This document shows, one piece after another, positions 33,342 to 45,956 of a stretch of 64,000 bases of DNA. Source of the stretch: Adiantum capillus-veneris (taxonomy: Eukaryota; Streptophyta; Polypodiopsida; Polypodiales; Pteridaceae). Each line of letters starts with the position of its first letter. Position 1 is the first letter of the stretch. The stretch covers positions 63,445,933-63,509,932 of the forward strand of contig CM043965.1 of NCBI GenBank assembly GCA_014529385.2, written 5' to 3'. Made by a program: the position numbers and the translations under genes. The notes under the pieces are model-generated. The model worked only from the letters and a program-made list of their open reading frames with translations. It made no database searches and was not told the origin of the DNA.

Positions 33342-33540
33342 TGTGACCTACGCATTGCTGCAATATAAGAAATATGACTTCTATTCTTCTTATGCTATGT
33401 TTCCTTCCAAGAGCAAATATAATCAATGCTCTAGTATTTTTACATATACAAAGTCTATTGCATTCTTGAAAGTGATTGTTGAAGAGGCCATACTCTCCTT
33501 GGTTTGCCTTGGTGGTTTGTACAAAAGTTTGTAGCATTAT

Positions 33541-34790
33541 GACCAAGTCTCAACTACTAATCTCATCATAATTTTGTTTGCCCATGGTAACATGTTGCAT
33601 GATGCTACATATTCTTGAGATGCAAGCATAGGTGATTGCATCGAGTAAAACCCGTACTCTGCAAAGTGAATACGTCCTAATGCTTCTGGCTTTCCCACTC
33701 TTGAGGTAGAAAGATAGTCCTCCAAACTTGAAGCTCATCGAACAGTTTATGTGCTTTTAGGAAGAACAACTTGGCCTACATGTTGTTCAAAGAAACACCA
33801 AGCACAACGTTTTTTGAGAGCCATTGATTAACAATATCACATCAACTTCTTGCATAAGGCTAGATGCCCTAAAGATGCAAGCACAGAGAGAAGTCCTCCC
33901 TTTGCATCTATCAAGAACAACCTAGAGCTTCTTTGTCTTGCCCATGCAAACAAACCTTGAAAAAACTACAATCCCAAATCTAACATTCAGGACCAAAAGC
34001 TTTGCAAGAGCACTACTCACATGGCATACACACTTGGCATAATATACCCACCATTCTTCTCAAGTAACACATCATGGGTCCTTCCACTTTTGCAAATATC
34101 ACCATGCATCCTCGTCTCACCATGCATTTGTTTATACCCTCTCAACTTCTTTGACAATGCCCCATGCTTTCAAGATGCAATCATTGGAGTACATTGCAAT
34201 AATTGCACTAAAAGTTAGTCAATGTGTTTTCTAGCTTGCATACATATTGACTAGCGTGTTGGCTGTTCTTGGTATATGTCTCAAACCAAAACCATGCCAA
34301 AATAACATTTCCTTCACACCCCCATCCATGACTCTCATCACAAAACAAATCTCATCGTGAATTTGTTTACCCATGCAAATTTTTGCATGATCCTTTATGC
34401 CCTCGAGGTACAAGCATAGGAGATTGCATTTAGACAAAAATCATTACTTTGCAAAGTGGAACACGTTCATTCCTTCTTGGCTTTGCCCCTCTTGAGCACA
34501 CACTACAGTCATATGGACATGAACTGCAACAAGCACATTCTATGCTTTCATGAATAGACCACACTTGGCATATGGGTCGACCAAAGCAATGCCAAGCACA
34601 ACATTATTCTAAGAGCACCCGACTAACAATCTCATGTTAACTTCTTACATATTACATAAAACTATATGCCCTTAAGATGCAAGCCTAGAGAGACATTCTC
34701 ACTTTGCATCCAATGAAAACATCCTAAAGCTTCTTTGTTCTGTCCATGTTGTGCAATCACAGACACGACATTTTTGGCAAACTATTTGTC
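33541..34790 (-). pseudogene. Second PPR array, minus strand, extremely decayed
   Basis: On the minus strand, repeated PPR wording can be followed: 'DAITYACISRICSIMQHVTM' (near 33640), '…NLLCLYLEGIKDHAKICMGK' (near 34410) and several 'CATCTTxAxGGCAT…GCAAGAAGTTGAT' stretches that match the PPR nucleotide consensus of the plus-strand array. Stops and indels occur every 50-100 bases. The orientation is tail-to-tail with the array ending at 33262. Coding potential is nil. Confidence 0.7.
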
Positions 34791-34799
34791 AGAGCATCC

Positions 34800-35960
34800 C
34801 GTGGGGCACATGTACACTTGGTGTGAGAGACTGGGGACAACCACATGCTCTTCTTCACCCAATTGTATTATATATAGGCCCTTGTACCTAGCTATATATA
34901 GACCCCTATATTATATGTGTGTCCTAAACATTGGTCTAACATTACTCCCCCCTTGGGAAACATTTTTGTCCTAAAAAACAAAAGTAGTGATATCTTCTTA
35001 AGAACACTAATGTTTTCCACACTGGCACCTCTCATGGGTCCATAGCCGTCCATTTGAACAATGCACAGTTTAGTAGAAGATTCAATGAAACAAAGAAGAA
35101 CATCTTGATTGTCTACATTGTTGTCCCTTTGCAAACAATATTTGTGTAAATGGCTTATATCAACAATAGTGTAGACTAGATTTATAACTCACTTGAGTAC
35201 TTTAAATGAGATACCACATCTAGGAGGTGAATAAATGAATGACCAGTTTCCATACTTTCTGAAGGTGTTGGAACATGTAAGAATACCTCTTCTCAACTTT
35301 CCATGAAAGTGACTTGCCGACGAATTTCATTAGCACAAATTAAGTCCTTGACCTATTGTCATTCTTCATCAATAAGTAGCCTCACCATAACTGGTGATCG
35401 ATGTTGAAACCTGATACAAACATGCAAGGACTAAACTTAGTTGCAACATGCTTTGCATCATGGCAAGTAAACTCCAAACTAGAGAGGTAATCTTTCCAAT
35501 TGGATCGATTCTTGCTAACATACTCTCTTAGCATATTTTCAAACACTAGATCAATATTTGCAAGTTGCCCATCCATCTTTGGACAAGTAGCAATACTAGT
35601 ATTGAGTTGTTTCTCGCCAACCATTTACAGACAATCCTTCAAAAATGATTGGTAAACGTGGGTCACATTTACTCCCAATATTGCTGAGTAATCTATATAA
35701 TTGATATAGACTATGAACAACCAACTTGATTAACTTTAGAGATTGAATAGTGAATAGAATAAACTTTATAAAGTTTTGTCAACGTATCTACAAGCACCCA
35801 TATTGAGCCAGCAACTCGTATGGTGGTTGGTAGATCCACAATAAGTCGCATAAAGATATTGTACATATGGTGCAAAAAGCTTCATAAGCTATCATAGTCA
35901 TGATTTTGTATGTCATTCCAAATATGTATTTGCTAAACACTAGAGCCCATAACACCTATT
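34800..35960 (-). pseudogene. Relic of a Ty3/gypsy integrase (different lineage from A/C)
   Basis: On the minus strand, 35900-35640 gives integrase core wording such as '…VDTLTKxYKVYSIHYSISKV', and 35624-35382 gives 'DGQLANIDLVFENMLREYVS' then 'NWKDYLSSLEFTCHDAKHVA' and 'KFSPCMFVSGF'. These match the typical gypsy sequence after the catalytic E. Stops and shifts are many. Beyond 35350 only weak tail similarity remains. No LTR could be assigned. Confidence 0.65.
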
Positions 35961-36137
35961 GTGCATGCATTTAGCAAAAACGAGCATCGAGCAAGTTTTT
36001 TTGAGCAAACAAAAACCAGCGTACTCCACCAAAAGAATGACACACAACCACAAAGGTTACATATAAAAGAAAATGCCAACAACTTGAGCATGAAAATTGA
36101 ATGCCAACGACTTGAGCATGAAAATTGTGTTTGATGA

Positions 36138-36815
36138 TTTCATAAAATCTAATATCTAACTATCCCAAATGATTTTCTCATATTTAACTGATCATTTAAT
36201 GTGGGAAAATGAATGGGAACAAGAGTTAGATGTGCTTTTAGACCTGTCTCAGCACGGGACCAAAGGGAGAGAAGGCTACATCTCGTGAAGGGTCCAAAAG
36301 GGAGATGGTCTACCAAAGAGCAATGAGCAGGAAATGGAGCTTAAAAGACCTTAGGGTTAGCTTCATTAAAAACCTCCAAAGGTTAGTGTTAAAAGTCCTT
36401 AGACCTAAGATCTTTAGGTACTTTAGACCTTAGGCAAGGTAGGCCTGTGCTTGGGGTGCTTGTCGTGCTTGATGACCAAGGTGCTTGAAGTGCATGTCGT
36501 GCTTGATGGACAAGATTCTTGAGGTGCTTGTCCTGCTTGATGACAAAGGTGCTTGTGGTGTGCAAGTCAAAAAGCATCCCTACAAAGGAGGGGGCAAGCC
36601 CTAAAGGTAGGGGCATGAGAGAGAACTAAGGACACATGTCAAGACCCTACACGTGCTGCCCTCATGGTGTGCCTGAATCCTATTGGATGGCCTTTAGGGA
36701 GGTCCAATGAGAATTTAGATGCATGTAATTAATTAAGCTCTCTCTCTCAAAGGGGGAAAGAAGGACACTTGTCCAAATGCTACTCCTATTGCTTGAAATG
36801 GGATTCCATGTACCA
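36138..36815 (+). repeat. Truncated and diverged LTR of the A/C gypsy superfamily
   Basis: TTTCATAAAATCTAATATC…TGATCATTTAATGTGGG matches the element-sense start of the C-type LTR (compare the solo LTR from 55618) with many changes. It keeps the GCTTGAGGTGCTTGTC repeats and the AAAGGGGGAAAG segment, then stops near 36815, so roughly half of the LTR is missing. No TSD is found. It is older than the other copies. Confidence 0.7.
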
Positions 36816-39165
36816 TGATGGGCATAAACTGTATCTGACCTAAAAACAAACATAAACGAGCTTGATGCTTTTTAGAAACTATAAATGGAATCCTCTAAAA
36901 AACTTCTTTTATAACCTCATATGGTGGTGTTTCATTAATCTTGAAAGTAAACTTATTAACTGATGAAAGTATTAATGGTGGATTCAGACACTTGGATTAG
37001 AAGGGGTGATGGGCAATCAAAATGATATTTTTTTACTGAAAACTTTGGGATTTTTTTAAAAAAGAAACATTTTTTACATAAATACTATGGACTAAGGTTG
37101 TAAGTTAACAAAAGGGTTTGTAAGATGGACATGGATAACAACTGGTATAGTCCATTGATACCTGTAAGACACATCCAAGACTAACATATTTGTTGTCTTG
37201 TTTGGATGGATGCAGGTAAGGACTCTATCTTATCTTGGAAAGGTTCTTTAGCAAGTTGTTCAACACAGGATTACACTTACACCTATTGCAAGGGAAGTTC
37301 TTCTGTTATTTGTATACTGGAATGGGGATTCATTCTTACAAACATTGTACAAAGATAATTCTAAGGCTGAGTTGTTTTTGTATTTGTCAGCTCCTTTATT
37401 CTGAAGCTAGCTGTCTTTTGAATGTCAAAAGTTCAATTATGTCTTATTATTTATGATAAAACAGCTACACACACTCACACACATTATTAGTTATATAAAT
37501 TCTAGTCAGGTTTGCTTGGACATCGATAACAAGGGGAAGGGGTTGTTGACATCTGTTTTCCTAAGTAATGCCAGTTTTTACAGGCTTGTGTTTTTGGATG
37601 GTGGTAGGTAAGAGGTTCCTTCCTTGGGATTACAACAGGAACCACATCAATAACAGAGATCTTCATCCATTGCTTGGTTCTATTTTTTTTATGATTAACA
37701 TATAATCCTTGTAAACTCTCCTAGGATAATTGTATACTTACTCAATACAATTTCATTCTTTGATAATTGTATACTTATGTAGTACGATTTCATTCAGTTG
37801 TATAGTCTAAATTTTGCTATATGTACGAGCCTTTTGTTATGATTTTAGCATTATTCTCTTGTAAGATTTGAGTTCTCCTTAAGTATATATGTTATATTTG
37901 GTGTCTAGATTAATTGTATGGTTCAATAGTTTGTGAATCAAACTATTGTTAGGTATTCAATCATAAACACACACATACCTATTCCTAGCTAGCCTTTCTT
38001 CAGGCTAGCACCATACAATGGGTCTAGACACGTCATATGGCTTGACTTGGCCTACTTAATCCAAAGGGATGGGTTGGGGCCACAAACCCTAATCTGATCA
38101 AGAACATATAGAATATATCTTTTCATTATAAACAAGAATTGGTTAGATGATTGTCTAACAAAGACATGTCATCTTATACTACTTGAACCTATACCTAATC
38201 CAAAAGGATGTACTTTGACTTTTTTAGGTGTCTATTTGTGCAATAGGTTATATGAAATTATAATGTACTTAAAATGCATATACATTGTTATCTAGAATCA
38301 AATTTTATCATTGATAAAGTATTAAGCTTATCAAACTTTTATGTTGCACTTTTGCAAGATATTGGATGATGTCCACATACAAAGACTTGAAATTATCTAC
38401 TCGATCACTACGCAATTTGGCTATGGTATACAATAGTAAGATTTACTCTTACTCAATACTTTACATTATAAACTTTATGACATATGATGCTTTTATATCA
38501 GCCCTACGGGCACCACTTTACCATATGGTAACATCTTTTACATAGTAAGTTTTTGCTCCGAATTTTTCAAAATTGGGTTATACATACACTCACACATAAT
38601 TTTCTTGGTAGTTTTTGCTCCACATTTTTTAGTCTTGGTTGGGGGTAGGGCTCCACATAGTGGGCCCTACATCCCACCATGTGGACCTTCCGCTAGTGTT
38701 GGCGAATCGTTGTGATTGGACGAAATAGCCTAGCGAGAACTCAAACCTACATAAAATATGTCAATTTGAGCCATAGCTGACCCGTCTAGTGCATGGAAAC
38801 ATCGAATGCAAAGTCCTAAGCAACAATGCAAAACTAACACAAGCTACCTAAATGTGCAAGTGGTCGTAGGGACTCTGAATGCGATCCAAACTTGAAATGC
38901 TCCTAGATCATGGACATACAGACCAATGGGAACCTAATCTGCACTTGAAACATCATGTAAGCTAGGGTGGTAGGTGAGCAACCATGACCGTTTCCACCAC
39001 CAACCGTGACAAAAAATTACGAATTAGGGGTCGTTTTGGACCTCCACAGTTGTGCCTACCTCTATCCAAGCTCAAATATTGCATTAGATACGCCAAGTGA
39101 CCACAAATCACAATTCAACACACTAGGTGATCTAGAGCAAAGATTGCTCAATGTGCCCCATACCC
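36816..39165. other. AT-rich DNA without recognised features
   Basis: No gene, RNA or repeat family recognised on either strand. Only short ORFs without motifs are present (for example near 37235-37456). Confidence 0.5.
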
Positions 39166-39222
39166 GTGCACGCGCGCACGCGCGCACACACACACACACA
39201 CACATACACACACACACACACA
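39166..39222 (+). repeat. Alternating purine-pyrimidine tract (GT/CG/CA)
   Basis: GTGCACGCGCGCACGCGCGC followed by (CA)n with one TA. Purine and pyrimidine alternate without a break, and the CG-rich start is the classic composition for left-handed DNA. Confidence 0.9.
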
Positions 39223-39500
39223 AACTTGACAAAACAACAATCAACATGAAGCTTATAGTATGTAGAAGCAACACATGAATTTTCATTAGCAATGGTTTCT
39301 CGTACAAGGTGATGCAAGCATTGGTAGCTTTGCACCACGAGCTCTCGAGTGGGTTATAATAATTATATCCAAAAAAATGAGGCCTTTTCTCATATATCTA
39401 GGGCCAGAGATGGGATGAGGGTAAACTTATGAGATTTCAACAAAAGCAAGAGTTTACAGTGAATCTAACGACATCATTATACTCATTTATGTCTTTGGAT

Positions 39501-41136
39501 TCACCGCAAAGTAGAATTTACAAAAGATGGCTCGAGTAATTTACATCGCCTATTGGGCACCAAAAAGTGATGTAGGCAAAATATTATACAGGGTGAGGAT
39601 GCAATGACTTTAGTGCTTCCTGCTAGAGTGTGCATATGAAGAAACTCGTAGCTATTGCTTGGCCTCAACACTTCCCCCTCCTGACTTCTTGTCGTCCCTG
39701 ACAAGACCTTTATGCATGAGGCAGTGACATGGTCTTCTTTTTCTAGCGTGTGCTTGTTGAAACCCAGAGTCATTTGCTCCCACTGGTCTTCTTTCGACTG
39801 ATGATAGAGGCATGAATATGGTGTGTCGCACTCATGAATCATGTGAGCAACAATTCTGGCACGCAAGTCCTTGCGGACTGCCATGAAGATTGTGTTGTTC
39901 ATCTCAAAGTAGATAGTGTAGAAGGCTGCTTCAAATGTCTGCATGTAGCAACTTGGTAGAAACATCAGCCGGGCAAATAATCCAAATATGACTTTCATTT
40001 TTGAAGTGTCATTAAGGTTAGAGATTAGACTTTTATGACCTTCCAAAAGTGAAGTCCACTTGATTTGTGTGGATTCTGTGTTGTTGAATGTGTTGATGCA
40101 GACGAACATCATATAACAAATCTTTAGCATCATCTTGCATGCTATGTTTGACCTGTTGTGCACTAATTTGATCATCTATTTGAGTGCCTGGCACATATAT
40201 CCAATGGAGGGAGCATTGTTGGGCTCTACAAACCCTGGATAGTTGAGTGAGCATGGATGAGCACGTTGCAGGCGTTCAAAATCTGGGAAGGTCCTGTGTA
40301 ATGGGATATTATGTGGGATTGACCTGCAGGTACACTGGCATGAATGAGTTTATTGTAATCACGTTTTTATGCTCAACCATGAAGGCCGTCTTCCATTCTA
40401 GGCACGCTGCTATAAGATCCTCAATTATCCACTATGGCGGTCACATTCTTAATAACTTCCATCTGCATTTGGCAGTGGTGAGGGAAGTAGCTTTTTCTTT
40501 TCTTCGATGGTTCTCCACTTGATTAGGGCATACATTATTTGGGGATTAGAAACCTCATCTCTAAGCTCTGCTATGGTAATGAACTTTACAAGTCAAATTT
40601 CAACAATTCTTCCTTATAGAGGAGGTTGGATTGAGTCCTTTTCAAGTGCTCCTCCGGTAGATGGGTGTACTATGGTGGCATGATGTCCTAAGAAGGGGAT
40701 GTAGTACCCGCATCTATCAGGCCCTCTTCTAGCTCTTCTAAAGTCTTTGTATCTTTTGCCTCGTCGGCAAAAGCTGAGGAGAGTGTCTGCAAGACCTAAC
40801 TCCCGTGGTGGAAGCTTTGGGATGGCTGACCTCTTACTCATTGACTCTCTAAGATCCTCCACTTCCGTGAGTAGGACCTGGATTTTTTTTTTTTGTGTAT
40901 GAAATTCTCCTTCTTGCGATGCTTGCTTTGCTTGTAGCTAGCAACTTCACTAGTGATGCGGGCAAGCTTTGTTATCTCTAGCTACTCTTGGAGGTCTTCT
41001 ATTTGCTTATTGTATGCATTTGAGCTACTGGCAAGGACAATCTTTGGGTTCATCATAAAGGCATGTGATTTTCTTGCGTGGTCCATCAATCGTGTTCACA
41101 ACAGCTTGAGGGTGATGCTCTGCTTATGAGTGAGAG
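39501..41136 (-). pseudogene. Unrecognised coiled-coil protein gene, 3' part
   Basis: On the minus strand the frame enters from the G insertion site as 'THKQSITLKLL' and runs to about 40895 with one TGA (41098-41096) and one TAG (40984-40982). A run of twelve A (40894-40883) then shifts the frame by one, and coding resumes ('LTEVEDLRESMSKRSAIPKL') to a stop near 40614. Further coding-like pieces follow in changing frames: 'MYALIKWRTIEEKKKLLPS' (near 40500), 'EDLIAACLEWKTAFMVEHKN' (near 40410) and a 224-codon open stretch 40175-39501 ('MKVIFGLFARLMFLPSCYMQ'). The protein is Lys/Glu-rich with helix-forming runs. I recognise no family. It is the downstream part of the sequence at 55543-55617 and 57254-59386. 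Confidence 0.55.
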
Positions 41137-42369
41137 TGTAGACCTCTCAATATTTTGACATTTTGGACCAAACTCGGGTCAATTTGGGGTTATGCATGGG
41201 CATGTAAGGAGAATTTGCATATAAATCATTGCATAAGTATGTCTGCTCATCATAATTTTATGTCTACTACATAGAAATGACTACTAAGTCCTATGATTTA
41301 TGTCGGCGGGATCTAGATTTTATCAGTCAGTCAATAAAAATATGTATGGGTAGTGGATTCTGGTAAGAGTTGGTGTTATGGATTGGTGTTAGTTGGTATA
41401 CCGAGTCTACTTTAGAACATAGCCCATGCATGATAATTAGTGCAATCTTCCAAATTAGCATCTCATTAATGTGGAAAACTGACCGATCCTTAATATCTCA
41501 TACATCATTGACGATCAAAGTTTAGTAAATTACGTCATATTGGGAGGTGGAAAGTTGTTGAAAGCAAATGGATCATGATGCTTTGCTTGACGATGACAAA
41601 GAGGGGCTTTCTACCTAGGTTTGCTTGCTCGTTATCTCATTAACTCAAGAGAATCAAAATTCGAAGGTGTTAATTGGGTTTTGAAGGCCAAGTTAGTGGC
41701 AAATTGAGTAGTAGTAGATCTTGAGTTTGAAACTAGACGGATTGCATATGTGAGGATTGTCCCTATGATTAAAATTATTTTTAAAGGTGGGAACAAGGTC
41801 GATTGGAAGAAAAAATAATAATTAAAAAAAATGTTTCTGGCTGGCAAGTCAGAACCGACGCAAGGGAGAGAAGCCACCAAAAGGCGAGGGTCGTCAGAGG
41901 GGACCTTGAGAGGGCGCTGTAGAGGGTGCAAGTGAGTAAGGGAGAGGGAGCCCATGAGGGCTGCCCTATGTGTGTCTGAGTGTTTTTGTGTGTGTTCTCC
42001 CTTGAGGAGAGAGTAGAGAGAGTGTTTTCTATCTGTAGCACAGAAGAGGAGAGAGGAGGTCGCATGTAGGTGAAGAATAGAGAGATAGAGAGTTATTGTG
42101 CTACTGTAGTGTAAAGAAGAGAAAGTTGTAGCAAGTAGAAGGCCACAATAGAAAGCAGAGAGACATTGACGACCTGCTGTAACGCTACTAAGACAGTTAG
42201 AGAAAGGGCGATATCCAGCGGTCTCTGTGTGTGTCTGTGTGTGTTTGTGTGTATGAGTGCTGGAGTTAGAGAGAAAGAGAGTTAACAATTCACGTTTTTC
42301 TTTGTGTATGTTATTGCTGGTGTTAATAGCCAGAAAGGGAGAGAGAGATTTTGATTACCTTGGGGGATT

Positions 42370-42427
<58 letters not shown>

Positions 42428-43040
42428 ATGAGTCTCTCTATAGTGGAAAAGTTAGAGTGAGATAGAGAGAGCAAGAAGAAGAAGTGGCAAAAGGACGAAT
42501 TGGATATTGCGATCTATAGCTCCGTCGGTGATGAAAATCATTTTGAAGCATAATTGGTTAATTGAAAATGGTGTAAAGCAAATCAAAATAATAAAATTTG
42601 TTTTTTAACACATATCACAATTTTAGAAATCAAAATCATAGAAAAATACCCTTCAAAATATAAAAAACTTAAAAATAAGTTGTTCATGCATTAATTTTAC
42701 AACAAAATGGAAATTTGATTAGTTAAAAGTTCATGTGCATTTAAAATATATGTTGGAAAACAAAATATCTTGCATAGTTTTTCATATTTAGTAGCATGTC
42801 TCATGGGAAAACTTGAGAAATTTATATTTGGAAAATTTTAGTAGAAATTTACAAGCTTTTATCACTACACTGGTGTCTTAGTTATAATGATAAAAACTTT
42901 GTAGATAATTTTAGAGCAGTGAGATGAAATACAGTAATATGTCAAGTGATTATTATATTTTAGTGAAACTGAACTGGTGTTATAGTTAAAGTGAATCATA
43001 AACTGGCAAGTCAATGAAAATTTTACTTAGACGATGCTTG
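41137..43040 (+). repeat. Left LTR of G, part 1
   Basis: Aligns with 53160-55399 (minus the MITE). Contains a (GA)n tract at about 42373-42423 that is nearly absent from the right copy, and lacks a 29-bp stretch present in the right LTR near 53340. It ends with GCTTG, the copia TSD. Confidence 0.88.
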
Positions 43041-43266
43041 TGTTACCATATACATGTGGTAGTGATGTGTGTGAACACACCAGTACCGCCGGGGCATTTT
43101 TTCCCTCTCTAGGAGGTTTTCCCCCCGTGCATTGTATATACACCCATCACTCTAGGGCTATTTATCTTTCCATTGCACACTAAGTAACATACTCTCTATT
43201 GTGTGCCTTGAGCTTCCTTCGTCTTCTCCAAGCTGTGTGCGTTTCTCTGCAACCCTAATTCCAACA
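43041..43266 (+). repeat. 5' LTR of copia F
   Basis: 226 bp, TGTTACCATATACATG…CCCTAATTCCAACA, followed two bases later by the primer site. Confidence 0.92.
43135..43140 (+). promoter_or_regulatory. TATA box in the copia F LTR
   Basis: TATATA within GCATTGTATATACACCC, kept in the 3' LTR near 48005. The position in mid-LTR suits a U3 promoter. Confidence 0.55.
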
Positions 43267-43268
43267 AT

Positions 43269-43280
43269 TGGTATCAGAGC
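43269..43280 (+). other. Primer binding site of copia F
   Basis: TGGTATCAGAGC, the standard initiator Met tRNA complement of plant copia elements. Confidence 0.92.
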
Positions 43281-43607
43281 ATGTTGCATCCTCCCGGGCT
43301 CAGTTGCTAGCAGCTCCAGCATACGCCTGCTCACTTTCTCCGATTGCAGTGAGGCTTGGCGAGCGTTCGCAGGCCGACAAATTTTTGATTCGGGCTCATT
43401 TTGGCCTTCGTTTCTAATTTCTGATTCGGGCTCATTTCGGCCTCCACTTCCACTCCAGCTAGGTCTGCACATGCAATTTTTGTCCGTGCCAAATATTGCA
43501 TAACAGGTCCCATATAGTCTACTGCGGGTTGTGCTATATAGCACGTGTTGGTCTCACTCATTTTCTCCTCATTTTGGGCAGTTTTCACATTAGGTGCAAC
43601 ATTTACC

Positions 43608-44540
43608 ATGAATGACAACAACACGGATGTGTTCAAGATGTTTGCTGCTGCTGAGGACAGGTTGGATGGGGACAATTACCCTATGTGGGCTTATATGATG
43701 CAACATGTTCTTGTGTCAAAGGGCATCTAAAATATTGTGCAGGGCATTGATGTACTTCCTGGTTCTGAGGATGCAGGCGATGTTGAGGATGTTGCATGTC
43801 TTGCTGCAAGGATTGCTGCTATTAGAGTTGTTTTGCCTACGACAGAACAATCTCGTTGGGATGTAAAGGATGCGCAGGCTCAGGCATTGACTGTGTTATC
43901 TATGAAGCGCACCATTGTTCCTCACATTCGTTCAACAAAATCTATAAAACAGGCTTGGGATATTTTGGATGGTCTTTATGCAAGGCACAATGAGGCTAAA
44001 ATTGCTTTGCTACGTAAAGAGCTGGTGTCAAGGATATCAATGAGCAACTTATTTCTGGTGACACTAGTAAGGAAAGTGTCCATATCATCTTCCTCATGCA
44101 TAATCTTCGACTCCAGCTCTTTACGCAGCAAAGCAATTTTAGCCTCATTGTGCCTTGCATAAAGACCATCCAAAATATCCCAAGCCTGTCTTGATGCCTT
44201 ACCAGATTCTTACCAAACTTTTGGTAGTACTTGGAGACTTATGACCCAAGGAAATCCTGAAGTTGTCAAGTCTGATGCATTATGCACATTGCTGTTGCAA
44301 GAGTCACTTTCCAAAAAAACAGGACTAGGCAGCATGCAATTGAACAGGCTTTTATTGCTTCTCAAAGAAAGGGTGGTAACAACAATCCACTTCTTATGGT
44401 TCTGCTGCGAGTGGCAAAATTTTTGTTCCAATTGCTTCTGTTGGCAGCAATTCGTCTGGAAATTCTAGTGATAAGGGCAAAAAGAAGATGCGTTGCCATT
44501 ATTGTAAAGCTAACGATCACTTGATCAAGTAGTGTCCTAA
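43608..44540 (+). pseudogene. Gag of copia F, with inverted duplication
   Basis: The ATG at 43608 opens 'MNDNNTDVFKMFAAAEDRLD', then 'GDNYPMWAYMMQHVLVSKGI' (the usual copia 'NYxxW' start), an in-frame TAA (43728-43730), and the UBN2-like gag body '…SIKQAWDILDGLYARHNEAK'. From about 44026 the sequence turns back on itself: 44113-44189 is the reverse complement of 43949-44025. Coding resumes near 44220 in shifting frames. A zinc knuckle 'MRCHYCKANDHLIK' near 44489 has TAG where the residue before the last cysteine should be. No functional gag can result. Confidence 0.85.
43949..44189 (+). repeat. Inverted repeat (77-bp arms) in copia F gag
   Basis: Arms 43949-44025 and 44113-44189 are near-perfect reverse complements separated by 87 bp. 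The minus strand of the spacer itself reads as the continuation of gag ('ESKIMHEEDDMDTFLTS'), so a stretch of gag has been inverted, not just copied. Confidence 0.9.
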
Positions 44541-45212
44541 GTTGAAGGCCAAAGAGGCTCAGAAGAAAGAGGGTGGTTCCACTGCAAATGCTGGTACCTA
44601 CAAATGCAGCCATTGTTGAGTCTTATGTGAAAGGAGACTGTGATGTTGATGTTGATGCAGAATGGGCTTTTAGTGCAGAGTGCACTTACAATCCTACTGT
44701 CCATGATGCATGCATGTTAATTACTGCAGATTCACATGGGTGGTATTTCGATAGTGGTTCTACAAAGCACATTACCTCACATCGTGAATTGTTCACCTCT
44801 CTCAAGTCTGTCCCTCATGAGAATTCAGTCACTTGTGCCAACAATGCCTCTTATCCGGTTGAGAGAGTTGGAAGGATTGTGTTTACTGCTGCAAATGGCA
44901 ATTCTTTCACACTTGTTGATGCACTTTATGTACCTGGGATCAAGAAGAATCTTTTATCTCTATCTACACTTGCTAGACTTGGACTTGTAGTCAAATTTGT
45001 GGATGACAAAAGGAATAGTTCATGATCTCAGTTTTGGTGATGAAATTGTTGCATCTGGGCTTTTGTGCCGTGGGTTATATAAGCTCACTTTGTATGACAA
45101 GTGTGGACAAAATTTTACAAATGCAGTTGCAGATTCAAGGGCTATTTCAGATGCAAAACACTGGCATGCACGTTTTGGTCATCTGAATTTTGCCAGTTTG
45201 TTGCGTTTGTAG
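44541..45212 (+). pseudogene. Protease and integrase start of copia F
   Basis: 44573-45025 contains the aspartic protease active site 'WYFDSGSTKHITSHRELF' (DSGST) and the flap region '…LYVPGIKKNLLSLSTLARLG'. A frame change near 45000 leads to 44997-45212 with 'RGLYKLTLYDKC' and the GAG-pre-integrase HHCC start 'AKHWHARFGHLNFASLLRL', closed by a TAG at 45210-45212. Confidence 0.85.
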
Positions 45213-45221
45213 AAATTTGAT

Positions 45222-45956
45222 ATGGTTGCTTCTTTGCTGCCTCTTGAAGCACCTGTCAAACATGTTTGTGAAGGTTGTATTTTGGGTAAGATGCAACATT
45301 CAAAGTTTCCAGAGGATTGTTCAGTTAGGGCCACATGCAGGTTGCAGCTTGTGCATAGTGATGTTTGTGGGCCCATGCAAACTTCGTCCTTGGGAAATTA
45401 CCTTTACTTCGTGACTTTCATTGATGATTACTCCAGGCATGCATGGGTATTTCCGCTTAAAGCGAAGTCCAAAGTTTTTATGTGCTTCAAACAATTTCTG
45501 GCTATGGCTGAAAATGTATCGAAATGTACTATGGGCACCCTCCGTTTCGATCGAGGGAGGGAGTATATGTCTCATGAATTTAATGCATTTTTGGCTAGTC
45601 GTGGGATAAAACACCAATGTATAGTGCTTTATACACCTCAGCAAAATGGTGTCGCTGAGAGGAAAAACAGGTCACTTACAGAAATGGCACGATGTATGGT
45701 CAAAAGTCAAGCTTTGCTGCATTCTTTTTGGCTTGAGGCCATCATGTGTGCCACTTATGTACTAAACAAGTGTCCTACGAAAGCTTTGCAGTCTATTACT
45801 CCATATGAAGCATGGCATGATAGAAAGCCTTCTATTGAGCACATGCGTGTTTTTGTCTGTTTGGCATATGCTTTGGTGCCACAAACACAACACATAAAAT
45901 TGGATGATAAGGCTGTCAAATGTATTTTTGTTGGTTATAGTGCTGAAAGCAAATAG
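45222..45956 (+). pseudogene. Integrase of copia F
   Basis: It completes the zinc domain with 'CEGCILGKM' and the DDE core: 'LQLVHSDVCGPMQTSSLGNY' (first D), 'LRFDRGREYMSHEFNAFL' (second D; the usual DNGGEY is altered to DRGREY) and 'QQNGVAERKNRSLTEMAR' (E). The C-terminal '…LDDKAVKCIFVGYSAESK' is the typical end of the copia integrase region. It ends at a TAG, and a displaced continuation (45904-46446) holds the linker to RT. Confidence 0.9.

Noticed and set aside
36816-39165. Plus-strand ORF near 37235-37456 as a gene
   Set aside because: Short, AT-rich and without any recognisable domain or neighbours.
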